From Rhyacichthys aspro (Eukaryota > Chordata > Actinopteri > Gobiiformes > Rhyacichthyidae): a DNA stretch of 64,000 bases. This document shows positions 50,501 through 62,200 of this stretch, piece by piece. Both the position numbers and the translations under genes were made by a program. Numbering within the stretch: position 1 is the stretch's first letter; each line of letters opens with the position of its first letter. Under the pieces are notes generated by a model. The model saw nothing but the letters and a program-made list of their open reading frames with translations, was not told the DNA's origin and searched no databases. The stretch is taken from positions 2,670,030 to 2,734,029 of the forward strand of contig CM072156.1 of NCBI GenBank assembly GCA_036850595.1. The letters are read 5' to 3'.

Positions 50501-52527
50501 CAAACACCCACAGTCATAGTTTCTCTTCCTAAATAACATTTTAATTATAGCATACATATGTAATTAAAATCTAGGATCCATATTTCATTCAATTAAAATA
50601 ATTATTTACAGAGCTCTCAAATATATTTACACATTTGAAGCTGCACGACTTTTCTCACCAAAAAAAAAAAAAAAACACAGAACAGAAAAAAAGAGCGATT
50701 CTCCACAGACTAAAGCTGATTATGAAGGACGTGGACTTTATTCTCCCTCTCGGCTCATCCATTAATGTTTGACGATCTGTAAAAAAACCCTAAACCTCAG
50801 AGACAGACGAACCACTGACGACTGAGGGCTTTGCATAAGAGTCTGTGGGCTCCTCCAGCGTCCAGTCGCCAGCGGAAGGGTCCTGAGGCCGATTTGTGAC
50901 GCTCCGAAACGAGAGAGTGACGCTGGAGGAACTGCTGACGGGTCATGGCTTGTAGATAACGCACTGCAGCGGACTTAGGACTCAGTGGGTTTAACGTTCA
51001 CGTGAAACTTACAAAAGACAAAACCGACACGAGACGAGCTGCTTTCTTTCTCTGGACCACGTTTATCCTGCTTTTGAACGAGTTCTGAAGCTTAGCAGCA
51101 GGAATTTATGAGAGAAAACGCTCGATTCTGCTGCAATTTCAAAGTAAATAGCACTTTGCTGTAGATTTGGGGTTGAAAAGACAGACATCGGGAATAAAAG
51201 CATTTAATAAATAGGTTAAAATAGGTAAGCACTCTCTCCAGTTTCTAGTCCAGATGAAATGGTTTTAGATGATAGTGATACGGCATTTTAAAGTGATATT
51301 CTGAGAGTTTTTTTATTAGGATTCTTTTAAGACAGGTGTTTGTTTACTATAGAGCACTTCAGGTCAATATTTCTCCACTTAACAGCTGTGTCATGGAAAT
51401 ATAATGAACTATAAGAAAGGTTTATTTGGAAGAAAATGGTGAATAATTGTCTTCTTTAACACTGAGCTCAATACAACCAACCAATCATAATTAATGCTCT
51501 CATAAGGGGCAGGCTTTTTGTTTTGTAGTGTCTGTTCTCTTCAAAATTATCAATAAAACTAAATATTTTAATAAAAAAGTAATATTAAAACCCAACAAAA
51601 CGTGGGTGGGAGACGGTGGGAAAGTGGCGTAACACAAGCCTAATTCAGAGGTAGTTTAATCTGCGTCCGTTAGCTCCTCCTCCTGGAAATCAATCTTAAA
51701 TTGACAGAATAAAACGATGAAAGATGCCTCCACACTGACAGTGAAGCTAATACGCTTCTTAAAGACAAGTAGCACATTCAAAACTGCTCCAAAAACCCCA
51801 GAATATCACTTTAAGGCTGAACGAGAAAGACCGACCGAGTCCAAAACCTGTCCCTGGTCCCGAACCCGTCCATTTGTCCAGTCGCTCTGAAAACATGACT
51901 CTGGAGGAAATATGTCAAAGAAACGATAATGGATTTCTTTAATAAACCTCAAACCCTCGATGAGATTATTCCAGTGGATCATTTTGGTCTTAACACCCTG
52001 TTTCCTGTCTATTTACTACATTCTATTAAATATAGGCAAAAAGGCCAAAGAAATAATCTCATCTTGGTCACTTTTTTATGTGAATCTTTAAGTTTACGAC
52101 ATTTCAGTCACTAGAACTTTTAACGCTGCTGCAACTATATCAATGTTGTGACTAGAGAGTGGTTTTAGACGAAGCCATTATGTACAAAAGCAAATGTTTG
52201 TCATTTAAAAGGGATCAAACGTTGCATAAAAGCTCAGTCAAAGCTGCGTTTTGTTACAGTTTCCATCTGTAAACACGTAAAACCATTCTTAACGGAAAAC
52301 AGCTCGATTAAAAAAGTTCTTCTACCTCTATTTCATGTACCGTCAAAGATTTATAACATAGAGTTTCCGTCGGATTAACAGTTTCACCGTCAAAAACAAA
52401 AAACAGAGCTCCCGGACGAGAAGTGAAGCAAACACACGAAAAGAAAAGAGTACAATAAAAAAGTTGAGAAGTGAAGTGGAGACAGCTGCAGAAGTGTGCG
52501 TTTTCATGAGCCTCGGTCGGAGCGGCG
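50500..52527 (-). other. RFK: RFK 3' UTR and downstream region
   Basis: About 2 kb with no coding exon on either strand. A - strand AATAAA reads at 50742-50737 (TTTATT on +), a possible RFK poly(A) signal, which would give a 3' UTR of about 1.8 kb. A 16-base A run lies near 50661 on the + strand. No repeat family seen elsewhere in the window was recognised here. Confidence 0.4.
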
Positions 52528-52697
52528 TCAGTGTCCGTTCATGATGCTCCGGGACGAGGCGGGAGGCTGCAGCGACGGGGACGAGCTGCAGGGGGCGCTG
52601 GTGAAGAAGTTGTCCTCTCGCAGTTTGAGGTGCTCCGGCTGCTCCAGCTTCACCTTGGCCTCCTCGATGTCACTGTTGATGGCTGCGATCAGAGCCT
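52528..52697 (-). CDS. RFK: RFK exon 4 with stop
   Basis: Acceptor TTTCCAG. Encodes EALIAAINSDIEEAKVKLEQ, PEHLKLREDNFF, then the Ser/Pro-rich insert SAPCSSSPSLQPPASS and IMNGH, stop TGA at 52530-52528. The DNFF...MNGH ending matches vertebrate RFK. Confidence 0.95.
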
Positions 52698-55600
52698 CTG
52701 GAAACACAAACGGTTCAGTTCAGACAAAAACTAACTTTAATCTCATTTATTCAGAGAGATTTAAAGAGAGAGGTATTATTTAAATGTGGTGCTATTAGAT
52801 ACGCCTGGAGAACTAGTTTGTGACCTTCGGTAAGTAACTGTCAACATAATTCAGTTTTGAAGCAGAAAGGACCAAATCCACAGAGACTGAACCATGTTCT
52901 GCTGTAAATGGGTCTTGGGCTGATTCAGTATCCATTAAATACATGATTTAATACATTATTCTGTAATTGTGGTTATGTTAAGCCTGACAAATTTCAGGTT
53001 TAGTGCAACACGCTACCATTCCAAGTTGTGGAGACTGAGAGCTGTGTTGTTAAAATGTCAAAATTGGACCAAAAGTATGAAATAAAGTTTAAATGAAAAA
53101 CATAGTTTGATACAGTGATTGTTATATTTGATAAATGTGATATTTTGTACTGTAAAAGGGCTGTTTAGCTATAAACATGTTGATTTATGTCCAAAAAGGG
53201 GACTGAGTGAAGACTAAACCCATGAGATGGACAAATAACACCAGAAAGCAAAGAAATTATACAGAAATTAATTTTTTTGGGTCAATCTACGGCTGTCTTT
53301 CCAGCACATTTCCACAAATCTCATGACTTCCTCTACATTAATGAATCTCTGAACTGTGATATTGTTATAGTGAACAGTGTATTGGAATCAGATTGTATGG
53401 GTCCATGTGACTCCCACAAGTCCAACTCTAAAGCAGACATTTGTACAATATACTGCAGCTGAGAAACGGCTCATATTTGGATGTTTTGGTTCATAAATAT
53501 AGCATATAGCCAAGTTCTGGGATTGTATAATAAAGAAGTGAATAAAAAGCAGTCACACGATGGAAGTAAAATGCATTTAAATCCTTAAAGTCGTAGAATC
53601 AGAGACACACATGAGTCTTCTCTCTAATAAATGAAGTTATCTTGTCTTGTGTCTTGTCTGAAAGTGCAGTTATGTAATAAAGGAATAACAGTGTGTACCT
53701 GAACACAGCAGGAGCAGAGAGTGAGGTGTGTTCAGGTACTGATACTAAATAAATACTGACTCTACACTTTTCTCTATACACCGTTTGGAAATATTGGGAA
53801 TCCTCTCTGCAAATGTTACCAGAATGTATTGGACTAATCTAATCCAGAGCATCTTAACGAGATCAGAGCGAGGAGCAGGAGGTTGAAACCAGATCTCCAG
53901 GTTCCTTCTGCTAACGTCGTGTGTTTGTTTGTTAAAGGAGCGTTACCGAGCGAGTCGTAGCTCCTCTCTGGACGGATGTAGCCCACCATGACGACACTGA
54001 GGGTCTCTCCGTAGAAATCCTCTTTGAACGTGTGAATCACATGGGTCTCCTGAAAACAAACAGAGGCTTTACTTCTGGATCTGTTTAAGCACAAACAAAA
54101 CTAAACCCTTTCAAGTTAATTCTGTTTTATACCACTAATATTTATGCTTATGTGGTGAAGTGTATGAGAAGACTGCAAAAACTGACTTGGACCTGATTTC
54201 AGAGGCGTCAGGAGTCACTCAGAAGGGCGTTAAGACCTCGCTGCTCTTTATCAACGCCTTGAAACCTCCTTATCTCCAAACCGTAGACTAAAGATTCTCT
54301 TATTGTGTCTCTGGATGAAAAACAATAGACTTTCACAGACTTTAAGAGTCTTTTCAAGGTTTTGGTTGTTGCTCAGGTTTGGTTCTGGCCTTGGTGTCAT
54401 TAACAGATGGCACTGTTTACACTTAAATATAACGGTTAGTCATTTATAATATAGCATCAACAAAGACACATTCACAGTTGTAAATGGTTGTAAAAGGTCC
54501 CTTAAACAGAACTGAAGGGATAATAAATGTTCACACAGAGTTTTTCAAGTGGCCCTCGTCAGACCAGATTTGTTCATTGAGTGTGAACGGAACAAACCAC
54601 ATGATTCTGTTCTAATCTGTTTTTAAGTGTGAACAGACCCATCAGGAGTCATGTGACTGCTTTGTCACGTCAGATCAAAGTTTATTCACTTTTCTCTGAT
54701 AAATACTGGGATTAATTTGACTTTAGCTTATTTCAAACACACGCTAACAATCAACTACCACAAAGAAAAATACAGAAAAACTAAAAAAAAGTGTGGGATG
54801 AAGAAATATAACATTACATTTCGCCCATAATTCAATTTAAAATCTTCAAAACTCAACAAAACACACATAACACAAACATAAACTTTCACTTAAAGCTAAA
54901 ATACACAATAATACTATATATACCAGTGTTTGTTTTTACACTATTACCTTTAATTCACAGATTTGAGCCTTAACATAAAGTATGAACTCCTGAGCTCATT
55001 GTCCTCACAATATTTGGTGAAATCGTCCTAAATCCTGTTTTACTCAAAGACAAAGACTCTTTTCCTGGAGTTTAAAGTGATCCTACCTTTATTTCCATTA
55101 CTCAACACTTACTCAATGTCCTTCTGTGGCTTATCTTATCCATTACACAAAATATATTTACACAAGATGATTAAACTCCCATTACTAACCTCCAGTCAAC
55201 TTTACGGATGTTCCCTTCCACAGAAAAGACTCATTTAAAAACTTCCTCATTTATGAACACTTACTGTAACTAATTAAACGGTCTTTTGGAAACTCCTCCG
55301 ATTAGAAACGGCTCACTTTAGTCTCTTTATTCTCAGCATTTACGTCTAATGTGTTGGTTAAACGGTCACAACTACAGCACTGTGTTGATATTTCACACTA
55401 TTTTAAACCTTTCGACACAGACCAGGCTTGATTTTCAAACGAGACGTGGCCTAAAGGCACTATATATATGTTTGTGTGAGTGATTGTGTCAAAGAGGATG
55501 AATGTGGTGCCTTCACTGACCATGGATTTCTTGGTATTCTTGTAGTATGGGTTCCAGCCGATGCTCATGACCATTTTGTAGACGTCGCCGTTGCCCACGC

Positions 55601-56964
55601 AGGCCCAGCCGTAATAGATCCCCGTGCTGATGTCTGCGGGAAGGTTGTCCACCACCGAGTCGGGGAAGTTAGCTGCTCAAAGGCACAAAGGAAGGTTAAG
55701 ACTAATACAAAACGGAGAAGTGGGAGTATCATTAAAACAGGATGCTATACTGAACAACATGGAGCTTCCCCTGCATTAAGAGACCTGATTAGAAAAGTTA
55801 AACTGAGGTTAAATTAGGAAGTATTTCATAAAATGGCCGTCTAAGTTATTCCCTAAATTTATAACAACTAAGAAGGCTACTACGACTCTAAAAAATACCA
55901 TTAATTTAAACGTGTGTTACATATTTTAAGATATTTACTGTATGTATGTATTAGATTTGATCCCACAACAAGCTCTTAAGTGTAAACTGTGTCTGAAACT
56001 AAATATGAGCCATTTCCCAGCAGCATTTATAATAGAAATGTCCTCTATGGAGCACAAATGGACATTAAATGGACACAGAAGTCGTTCAGTGTCATGGTTT
56101 AGTCTTTATTGGAGCTGCTACTGTCTCTTTTGTGGCCAAAGAGGATAAAATAAAGATATATTGCTCAGTGTCAGTGCTGTCATCCACAGCCAAATGAACT
56201 GTGACCGAGGACCTCTGTCATTTTTAATACAAAGGTAAAACTATATTCATTTATTAAAAAGAGATGGAGCTATAGTCAAAGTTTATTTGGCTGTGGACCA
56301 GAAGATCAGGACTGACACTCTTATTCTCTACAGTTTTAACATATTAGACACGTTTAGAGGGAACGATGACTCAGCAAAAACACACCACATGTTTAATCAT
56401 CATTATTCCTCTGTAGACAAGTATTTATTCATTAATACATTACTACTTATTACTGTAGGAATCATCTGGGCACACATTTATGATACTTATACCGTACTTT
56501 TAAGGGCCTCACATGTTTCTAAACCCTGAATACAACTGAACTAAAACATGAAGCTGTAAAACTAAGACATCCATCCAAAAAGCTGTGATATCTATGATTT
56601 ATGAGTGTATTCTTGAAATTGTTGTGATGATTCTAAGTGTCCATGTTTTATACTAAAGGTTAAATGTAAACATGAGGAAAGAGCTTGAAAACATGTATAA
56701 GGTTTATTAACACTATCTTAAAGTAACCAGACTTATCTAAACAGTGTTATTACATATTTACAGCGGTGTTATGACTAATGCCTCGCTGTCTGTATTATCT
56801 CAGGTGACAGTGGTCAGTCTGGTCAAATGTCACGGCCACAGCTCAGTCAAAGCTAACAGAGATTGTCGGATAAAAACCTCACCGGTGGGAATGCCCAGCT
56901 CCTTGCTTCCTCTGCCGAAGCCTCGGATGACCTCTCCTCGACAGAAGAACGGAAGGCTCTTCAT
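52528..56964 (-). CDS. RFK: RFK (riboflavin kinase), complete, four exons
   Basis: Riboflavin kinase transfers phosphate from ATP to riboflavin to make FMN in the cytosol. Four - strand exons (56964-56883, 55672-55521, 54049-53947, 52697-52528) join in frame to 168 residues. Key motifs are GFGRGSKELGIPTANF (nucleotide/Mg loop with the PTAN motif), GIYYGWACVGNGDVYKMVMS, the NPYYKN segment and ETHVIHTFKEDFYGE, which holds the conserved Glu region. It ends IMNGH like the human protein, with a Ser/Pro-rich stretch of about 15 residues before it that is longer than in human RFK (155 residues). The start ATG at 56964 aligns with the mammalian start. Tail-to-tail placement with PCSK5 matches human 9q21. 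Confidence 0.96.
52698..53946. other. RFK: RFK intron 3
   Basis: No repeat family or exon recognised. Confidence 0.5.
53947..54049 (-). CDS. RFK: RFK exon 3
   Basis: Acceptor TTTTCAG, donor CTCG|gtaacg. Encodes ETHVIHTFKEDFYGETLSVV and MVGYIRPERSYDSL, the second half of the flavokinase barrel. Confidence 0.95.
54050..55520. other. RFK: RFK intron 2
   Basis: Only the short GTGTGAAC-bounded element at 54525-54670 stands out. Confidence 0.5.
54525..54670. repeat. Short MITE-like sequence with GTGTGAAC ends
   Basis: Bounded by GTTCACACAG and AAGTGTGAACAGACC, which are inverted relative to each other, with GAGTGTGAACGGAAC inside. It is in an RFK intron. Weak call from end symmetry only. Confidence 0.35.
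55521..55672 (-). CDS. RFK: RFK exon 2
   Basis: Acceptor GAGCAG, donor TCCATG|gtcagt. Encodes ANFPDSVVDNLPADISTG, then IYYGWACVGNGDVYKMVMS and IGWNPYYKNTKKSM. It ends on a complete codon. Confidence 0.95.
55673..56882. other. RFK: RFK intron 1
   Basis: No repeat family or exon recognised. Unlike the PCSK5 introns, it carries no minisatellite. Confidence 0.5.
56883..56964 (-). CDS. RFK: RFK exon 1 (coding part)
   Basis: Starts ATG at 56964-56962 and encodes MKSLPFFCRGEVIRGFGRG and SKELGIPT. Donor ACCG|gtgagg leaves one base, completed as Ala by the next exon to restore the PTAN motif. An in-frame ATG exists upstream at 57054, but homology to mammalian RFK supports 56964. Confidence 0.94.
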
Positions 56965-57299
56965 TCCTGCCTGAACACACCGACCACGGCTCGGTAAAAG
57001 TCTGATGGACGTTACCGAATGACCTCGAACAAACGTCACAAGGAAGTGGCACAACGCAGCCAGATCTGTGACGGCTAGGCTAACGCTTTAACAGTTGGCA
57101 CTCGGGGTTTTTGGCTTTTTTTAGAGTTCAAAGTTCACCGATTTATTTAACAGAACCGTTTCTTCACCTTTAACGACCTTCAGTTGGACCCGCTCCAGTC
57201 TCTTTACACAACCGTCGCGTAACGTTCACCTGTTAGCTAACGAAGCTAACGGCTGACATCTGGATTTACAGAGGATTATTTCAAAAACGCTCTTATTTA

Positions 57300-57495
57300 A
57301 TGTCGTTCTTGAACCTTAGATCAACGTCGGGGTTCGCTGTCGTTCAGCTCGACTCGCGGTGAGGAGAAAGCGGCGGCCGGTGGTGCCTCAGAGCCGGTGA
57401 TGTTACATGTGTGTGCTGCGTACACATCCACATCCGTGACCGGAGCTCAACTGGTGACGCCATTAACCACGTGACCGCGGGGGGCGGGGCGTAAC
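57300..57495 (-). promoter_or_regulatory. RFK: Candidate RFK promoter (GC-rich, E-box, GC-box)
   Basis: The sequence turns GC- and CpG-rich about 340 bases upstream of the RFK start codon. It contains GCGGCGGCCGG near 57370, an E-box CACGTGAC at 57468-57475 (a USF/TFE-type site) and a GC-box GGGGCGGGGC at 57481-57490. CpG-rich, TATA-less promoters are usual for housekeeping genes such as RFK. The transcription start itself cannot be seen. Confidence 0.55.
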
Positions 57496-58900
57496 GGCTG
57501 CGTTCATTGATAAACGGACAAGGAAATGTTGGCAAAAAAACAGCTTACGTCTTAATATAATCATACTTTAGTGGATATGTATGTAATCTAAGTGTTTTAA
57601 TATGCTAGTTTATTATCATATAAGCTTTTTTAAATTGACTTCTCCATCTGATTTTTTGGAGTCATTTGTAACTTCCTTTTTCCATGCGAATAAAAATACT
57701 TCCTTTTGTATCGCTATCATTTCATTTTTGGAATGCGACAAAACCCGAAAAACAAAACAAAAACCAAAAACCCAAACCATAGATACATACACTTAATATG
57801 GACGTAAAATATACGGCACAAACCTATTATTACTGTTATAGTTCGATGTTTATTACAGTTACACTCAATTTTGTTTAAGTCCCTTTAAATCCAGTTATGA
57901 ACAACTATTACATCTAAACACATTCTCAAACTCTTCACATCAAGCACCACCTCAGAAAATATCTGTCTTTTACCATCTTTATGTCGATGCAGATCTGTGC
58001 CATTTTAAATTTTATATGAACATACCTTTCTACCTATATCTTATTATATTTTATTAACGTAAATGAAATCACACTTTGAATCCCACAGCTTTTTAAGGGT
58101 CCAAACATTTTTAAGTATAGTTTAAAGTTGTAGCTGAAATCAATAGTCCTACATTTTGCAGAGTTTGAGATCTAAACAAAAATGTGCGACTGATTATTTT
58201 CATACAGGCCTTTCATTAAAGAGGGACAGACAGGATTTATGCCTCTAACGGTAAATGAGACTCTAATTTGTAATAATAAAGTGATTTTTCTGTTCTACTT
58301 TTAAATGTATACAATGGATATTCAAGTACAAGACATATTTTGTACTGTTAACACCTTTGAATATGTTGTTGATAATATCCATTGTGCAGGGTATTGGACA
58401 TATTATTGAAAGCACATTTGTTGAGGAGGGTCACATGTTTTAATGATATTTTACATATTTTACAACAAAGAATAAACTGCAAGCCACAAACACATATATA
58501 CAGTCCAAACAGCGCCGAGAGCGATGAACCACAGGTCTGTATACGGTCATATCTTACAGTGGACGGACACTAGAGGTAATCCACCGGGAAACAAACGATT
58601 ACACAGTGCTTCTGGTTTGAAATGAAAGCATGCAACGGGTTAAAGCAGCTTTGGTGACTGCTGTTGTATTCTCACAGTGATATATGTCGTTAATAAAATA
58701 GCTCCGTTTGGATCCAGATGACGACAGAACACTTTTTCATGCTTTACAAACAAACTTTTATCACAAGGTACAGTGCGGTGGTATGTTTTAGGTTTTTTTT
58801 TTTCATTGCAGCGCTCACATTTTTGTAAACATTGGCTAAACTGTGTGTTCTCTAATCACACTAACATCCCATTTATCCACAGAGGAAACAGGTATAACAT
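57496..58900. other. Intergenic region between RFK promoter and PRUNE2 3' end
   Basis: AT-rich sequence with no gene. The 3' UTR of PRUNE2 probably runs leftward from 59221 into the 58.9 kb area. A long - strand open frame at 58944-59225 starts at the PRUNE2 stop region and is probably UTR. Confidence 0.45.
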
Positions 58901-59221
58901 GTAAAACCTCTATGTGGTTACAAAAGGAGCCGCTTGGATTAGTTCACGAGTGAAACAAAGCAGTTAATAGGATTTCAAAGAGTCTTATTGGAATAAATGC
59001 TACTGAAAACGCCGGCGTATCTTCGACACAGTGGACCGCTCCGTCGTACTCTCTGTGGTCAGCGCCTTCTTCGTCGTCCACCATCTTCCTCGCCATGCCG
59101 TCGCCGTAGCAACCGTGCGCCGTCCTCTTCCCGTTCCAGTCTCCATTTGTTCGCGTTCGCCGCGTTAGAGAGCAGCGGATGTAAAAGAAACGATACGTGG
59201 CAGCCACAGAGCTTCTTATTG

Positions 59222-59252
59222 TCAAACGGCAGAGTTCCTCTTTTTGTCTGAT
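59222..59252 (-). CDS. PRUNE2: PRUNE2 probable last coding exon
   Basis: Preceded by a strong pyrimidine tract and CTCACAG. It joins in phase with the 33-base exon, giving KSDKKRNSAV and TGA at 59224-59222. The tail resembles no known paralogue ending I can recall, so an extra exon between 59253 and 59923 or another isoform end is possible. Confidence 0.5.
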
Positions 59253-62200
59253 CTGTGAGAGGAAAAAAAGAGATTAGGATTTCAGGATTTGAAGTAGAGA
59301 TGCACTACAGTAAAAGCAAACTGTGATATGTGAGGACTAGGTGGCAATAAAGATATAACCTGCAATATTTATATGCTTTTTGAGTTCAATTAAATCAAAT
59401 TTATCATGAAACACACAGTTCTGGACTAACTCACTGATCAAAACTGGACCTAAATCCAAAATATCAAACAAAAATCAATTCAAGACTAAACCAAGTCTCT
59501 TTAAGAGTTTTGTTTGCTCTGATTGGACGATTATTTTGACATTGGCACAGTATGAATCTCAAATTTTGCAATATAGGCACTTCTTTTATGATACAAACAG
59601 GCTAAGCACCTCCTGTGTGTTACTACTACACATAACACATGTTTAAATATGTATTTTTATGTTTATTTATCTTGTGGAAGACTGTAGAAGACAGTGTTTA
59701 TAATTTTGAAGGCACACATATTTCAAAAACACAATAAAAAAAAAGAAAAAGGGTTTGAGTTCAAGTCTCGGTCGGATCCTTTGCTCCAAAAAAGAAAAAA
59801 GATCCAACATCTATAGTGTGTGTTAAGTTTAAAAAAATAAAATGTACTACTTTTTTTTCCTGGTAACATTAGCAACTGGAGCATTTTTGACCTTTAGACA
59901 AAGATGATAAGTGATAAACTTACTTGCAGGTTGTTTGCTGCAGTTCTGAATCCAGTCTGGTTAAGAGTATGATTAAAAAGAAGGAAGAAAAGGAGGAAGG
60001 ATGTTAGTTACTACATTCAGTAAAAGAAGTACACATGCAGGAGGTCATTAGTACAGCAAGACAATCCAGACTGACGTTAATAAAGAGACAATAGAGAACA
60101 AGCACATTGAGTCAGGCACAGATTAAAGATATAAAAATGTATTCGTCCAGGTTGGGATCGGTCCAGCTACGAAAGAAGAAAGGATTCAAAAGGAGAAATG
60201 AAGCTCAAAAACTCCACGTGCCGACTGAGAGATGGCAGTAAGGGGCAAGAGTTAGTGAGGGTTTAGTTCAGCTCGGGACGGGAGTGTTAGCTGGTTTACC
60301 TCGAGCCTGCGTTTCTGTCCTCGTCAAACCTTAGGACAGAGCGGGACACCTGTGAGCACGCTTCGGAAATGGACGATATACACTGTCTTTGGGGAATTAT
60401 TCTACATACTTCAATTAAAAGACGATTAAAAGTGGAGTAAAAGGGTCTAAGTTGGAACGGTACATTTAAAAACCCTGACTGAGCATCACTTAAAGCATGT
60501 TGAGCTGTTTTAAAAGACATATTCAGCTGAAAATACACTTTATCTGCAGCTATTAAACTTCCTGGAACGTCATGTGACAAGTGTCGACCAATGGGAGTGC
60601 TCCAAGGTTTTCTGTTCCTGAATAGAGGTTCTCATCTATCAATCCCTTAGAATAAACACTAGATGCATCATAAAGACAGTTTTTTTCCACAAATGATTGA
60701 TTTTACAATAAACTATTTGGAGTTTAAACCATTTTCACAACTAGAAGAATACAAAATCAGTTACAGTCTGTTTACTATTTACATAAAAACAGCTTTAAAT
60801 GTGATAAAGTTTGACTCACCTGATGATACTCGGAGGAATGTGGACGTACTCCATTGGAATGATGTGTCCCAGCTCCTGCAGACTGTGGACGTACTTGATC
60901 TTACTGCTGAACTTCGAGCTTAAAAAACAAAACATAAAACACTGTCAGACTGTAATTATTAATAAGGATGATATTAGTAAACCGCGGAGAGACAGTGGCA
61001 CCTGATAAAAGGCCTGGTTATTCCCAGAAGAGTCCGTATGAACCAAGAAGGATGGACGATGATGAACATCTTCAGGTTTTTCTTGAGTCTGAGTCAGGAA
61101 CAGATGAAGGAAACATTAGATTCATGAATTAAATGTTGCATTTACAAACCCAACCTGTAAAAAGTTGACAATTTCTTTTTGAATTTAATGACAGCAGCAG
61201 AACAAAAATAAAAACTCAAAATCAACTCTTTTTAGGAAGATGAAAAGATCACATTCTCGATACAGAAAATGACATTTAAAGTGCTTTGGGTAAATGTTCA
61301 AGAAAGTGGAACATACAGTATTTGTTTGTTGTCTTTTTTTGAACAACACCCAGAGAAAGGATCCAGTTATGTTCCGTTACATCCTTTTCCTGAACGAGTG
61401 AGCCCTGCTGTTGAAGTTTCTTTATTTTTTTTTTCCTGAACCTGACTCAGCTGAAGCCAGACACATGATTAATGTAAAACTATGATGTTTATTGTCCTTT
61501 ATGTTCAAATCTTACATTAGTCTGGTGGTGTCAAACTCAAAGTGGTGAGGGGCCGCAAAAGTTAATCCTTCCAGGGGCCAAAAACGGTGACATTTGGAAG
61601 CTTTTATTAAACTTTGAATGTGAGATTTCACCTTCATTTGAGTTTTACAAAAGTTAGCACACAAACAATAATTTTCTCTCTTTATGGAAACAGGTTTTAG
61701 TTAGATTTCAGCAAGTTTCAGATGGATTTAAACAGGTTTTAGACAGATTTAAACAGGTTTAGTTACTTATTTTTGTAGCAAAAATTAAATCCATCTAAAA
61801 CCTTTTCAAATTCAATGAATAAAACCAAGTGCCAAAAAATATCACCTGAGTTTGACGTGTGTGTATTAGGCTGGTGTCTTATTATGTCTTATTATTATGT
61901 TTATTTAAATAATATGCCCAGTTTTGTGCCGTAAAAGACATTTCTGGCTCTATAGTGACTCCTAGTGGTGACAGGGTGCAAGGTTAATTACTTAATTGAA
62001 AATGTAAAGGTAATGGATCAGTGTTAAATATTTAAACCTCTACAAATCATTATCAAATATTACTAGATACTTTTAAGAGAAGGATATTGTTATTTAAGGC
62101 ACAGTGGAATAAAATAGCTACTTTTAGACAGGGCTAAAAATCTAAAACCAGTTCAAATCCAATGAAAACCTGTTCACAACCATCTAAAACCTGTTCAAAT

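Noticed and set aside
57025..57054. Upstream in-frame ATG at 57054 as RFK start
   Set aside because: The extra 30 residues have no counterpart in mammalian RFK, whereas MKSLPFFCRG at 56964 aligns with the known start.
58944..59225. 93-residue - strand open frame downstream of PRUNE2
   Set aside because: It overlaps the predicted stop of the BCH gene in another frame and is most likely 3' UTR.
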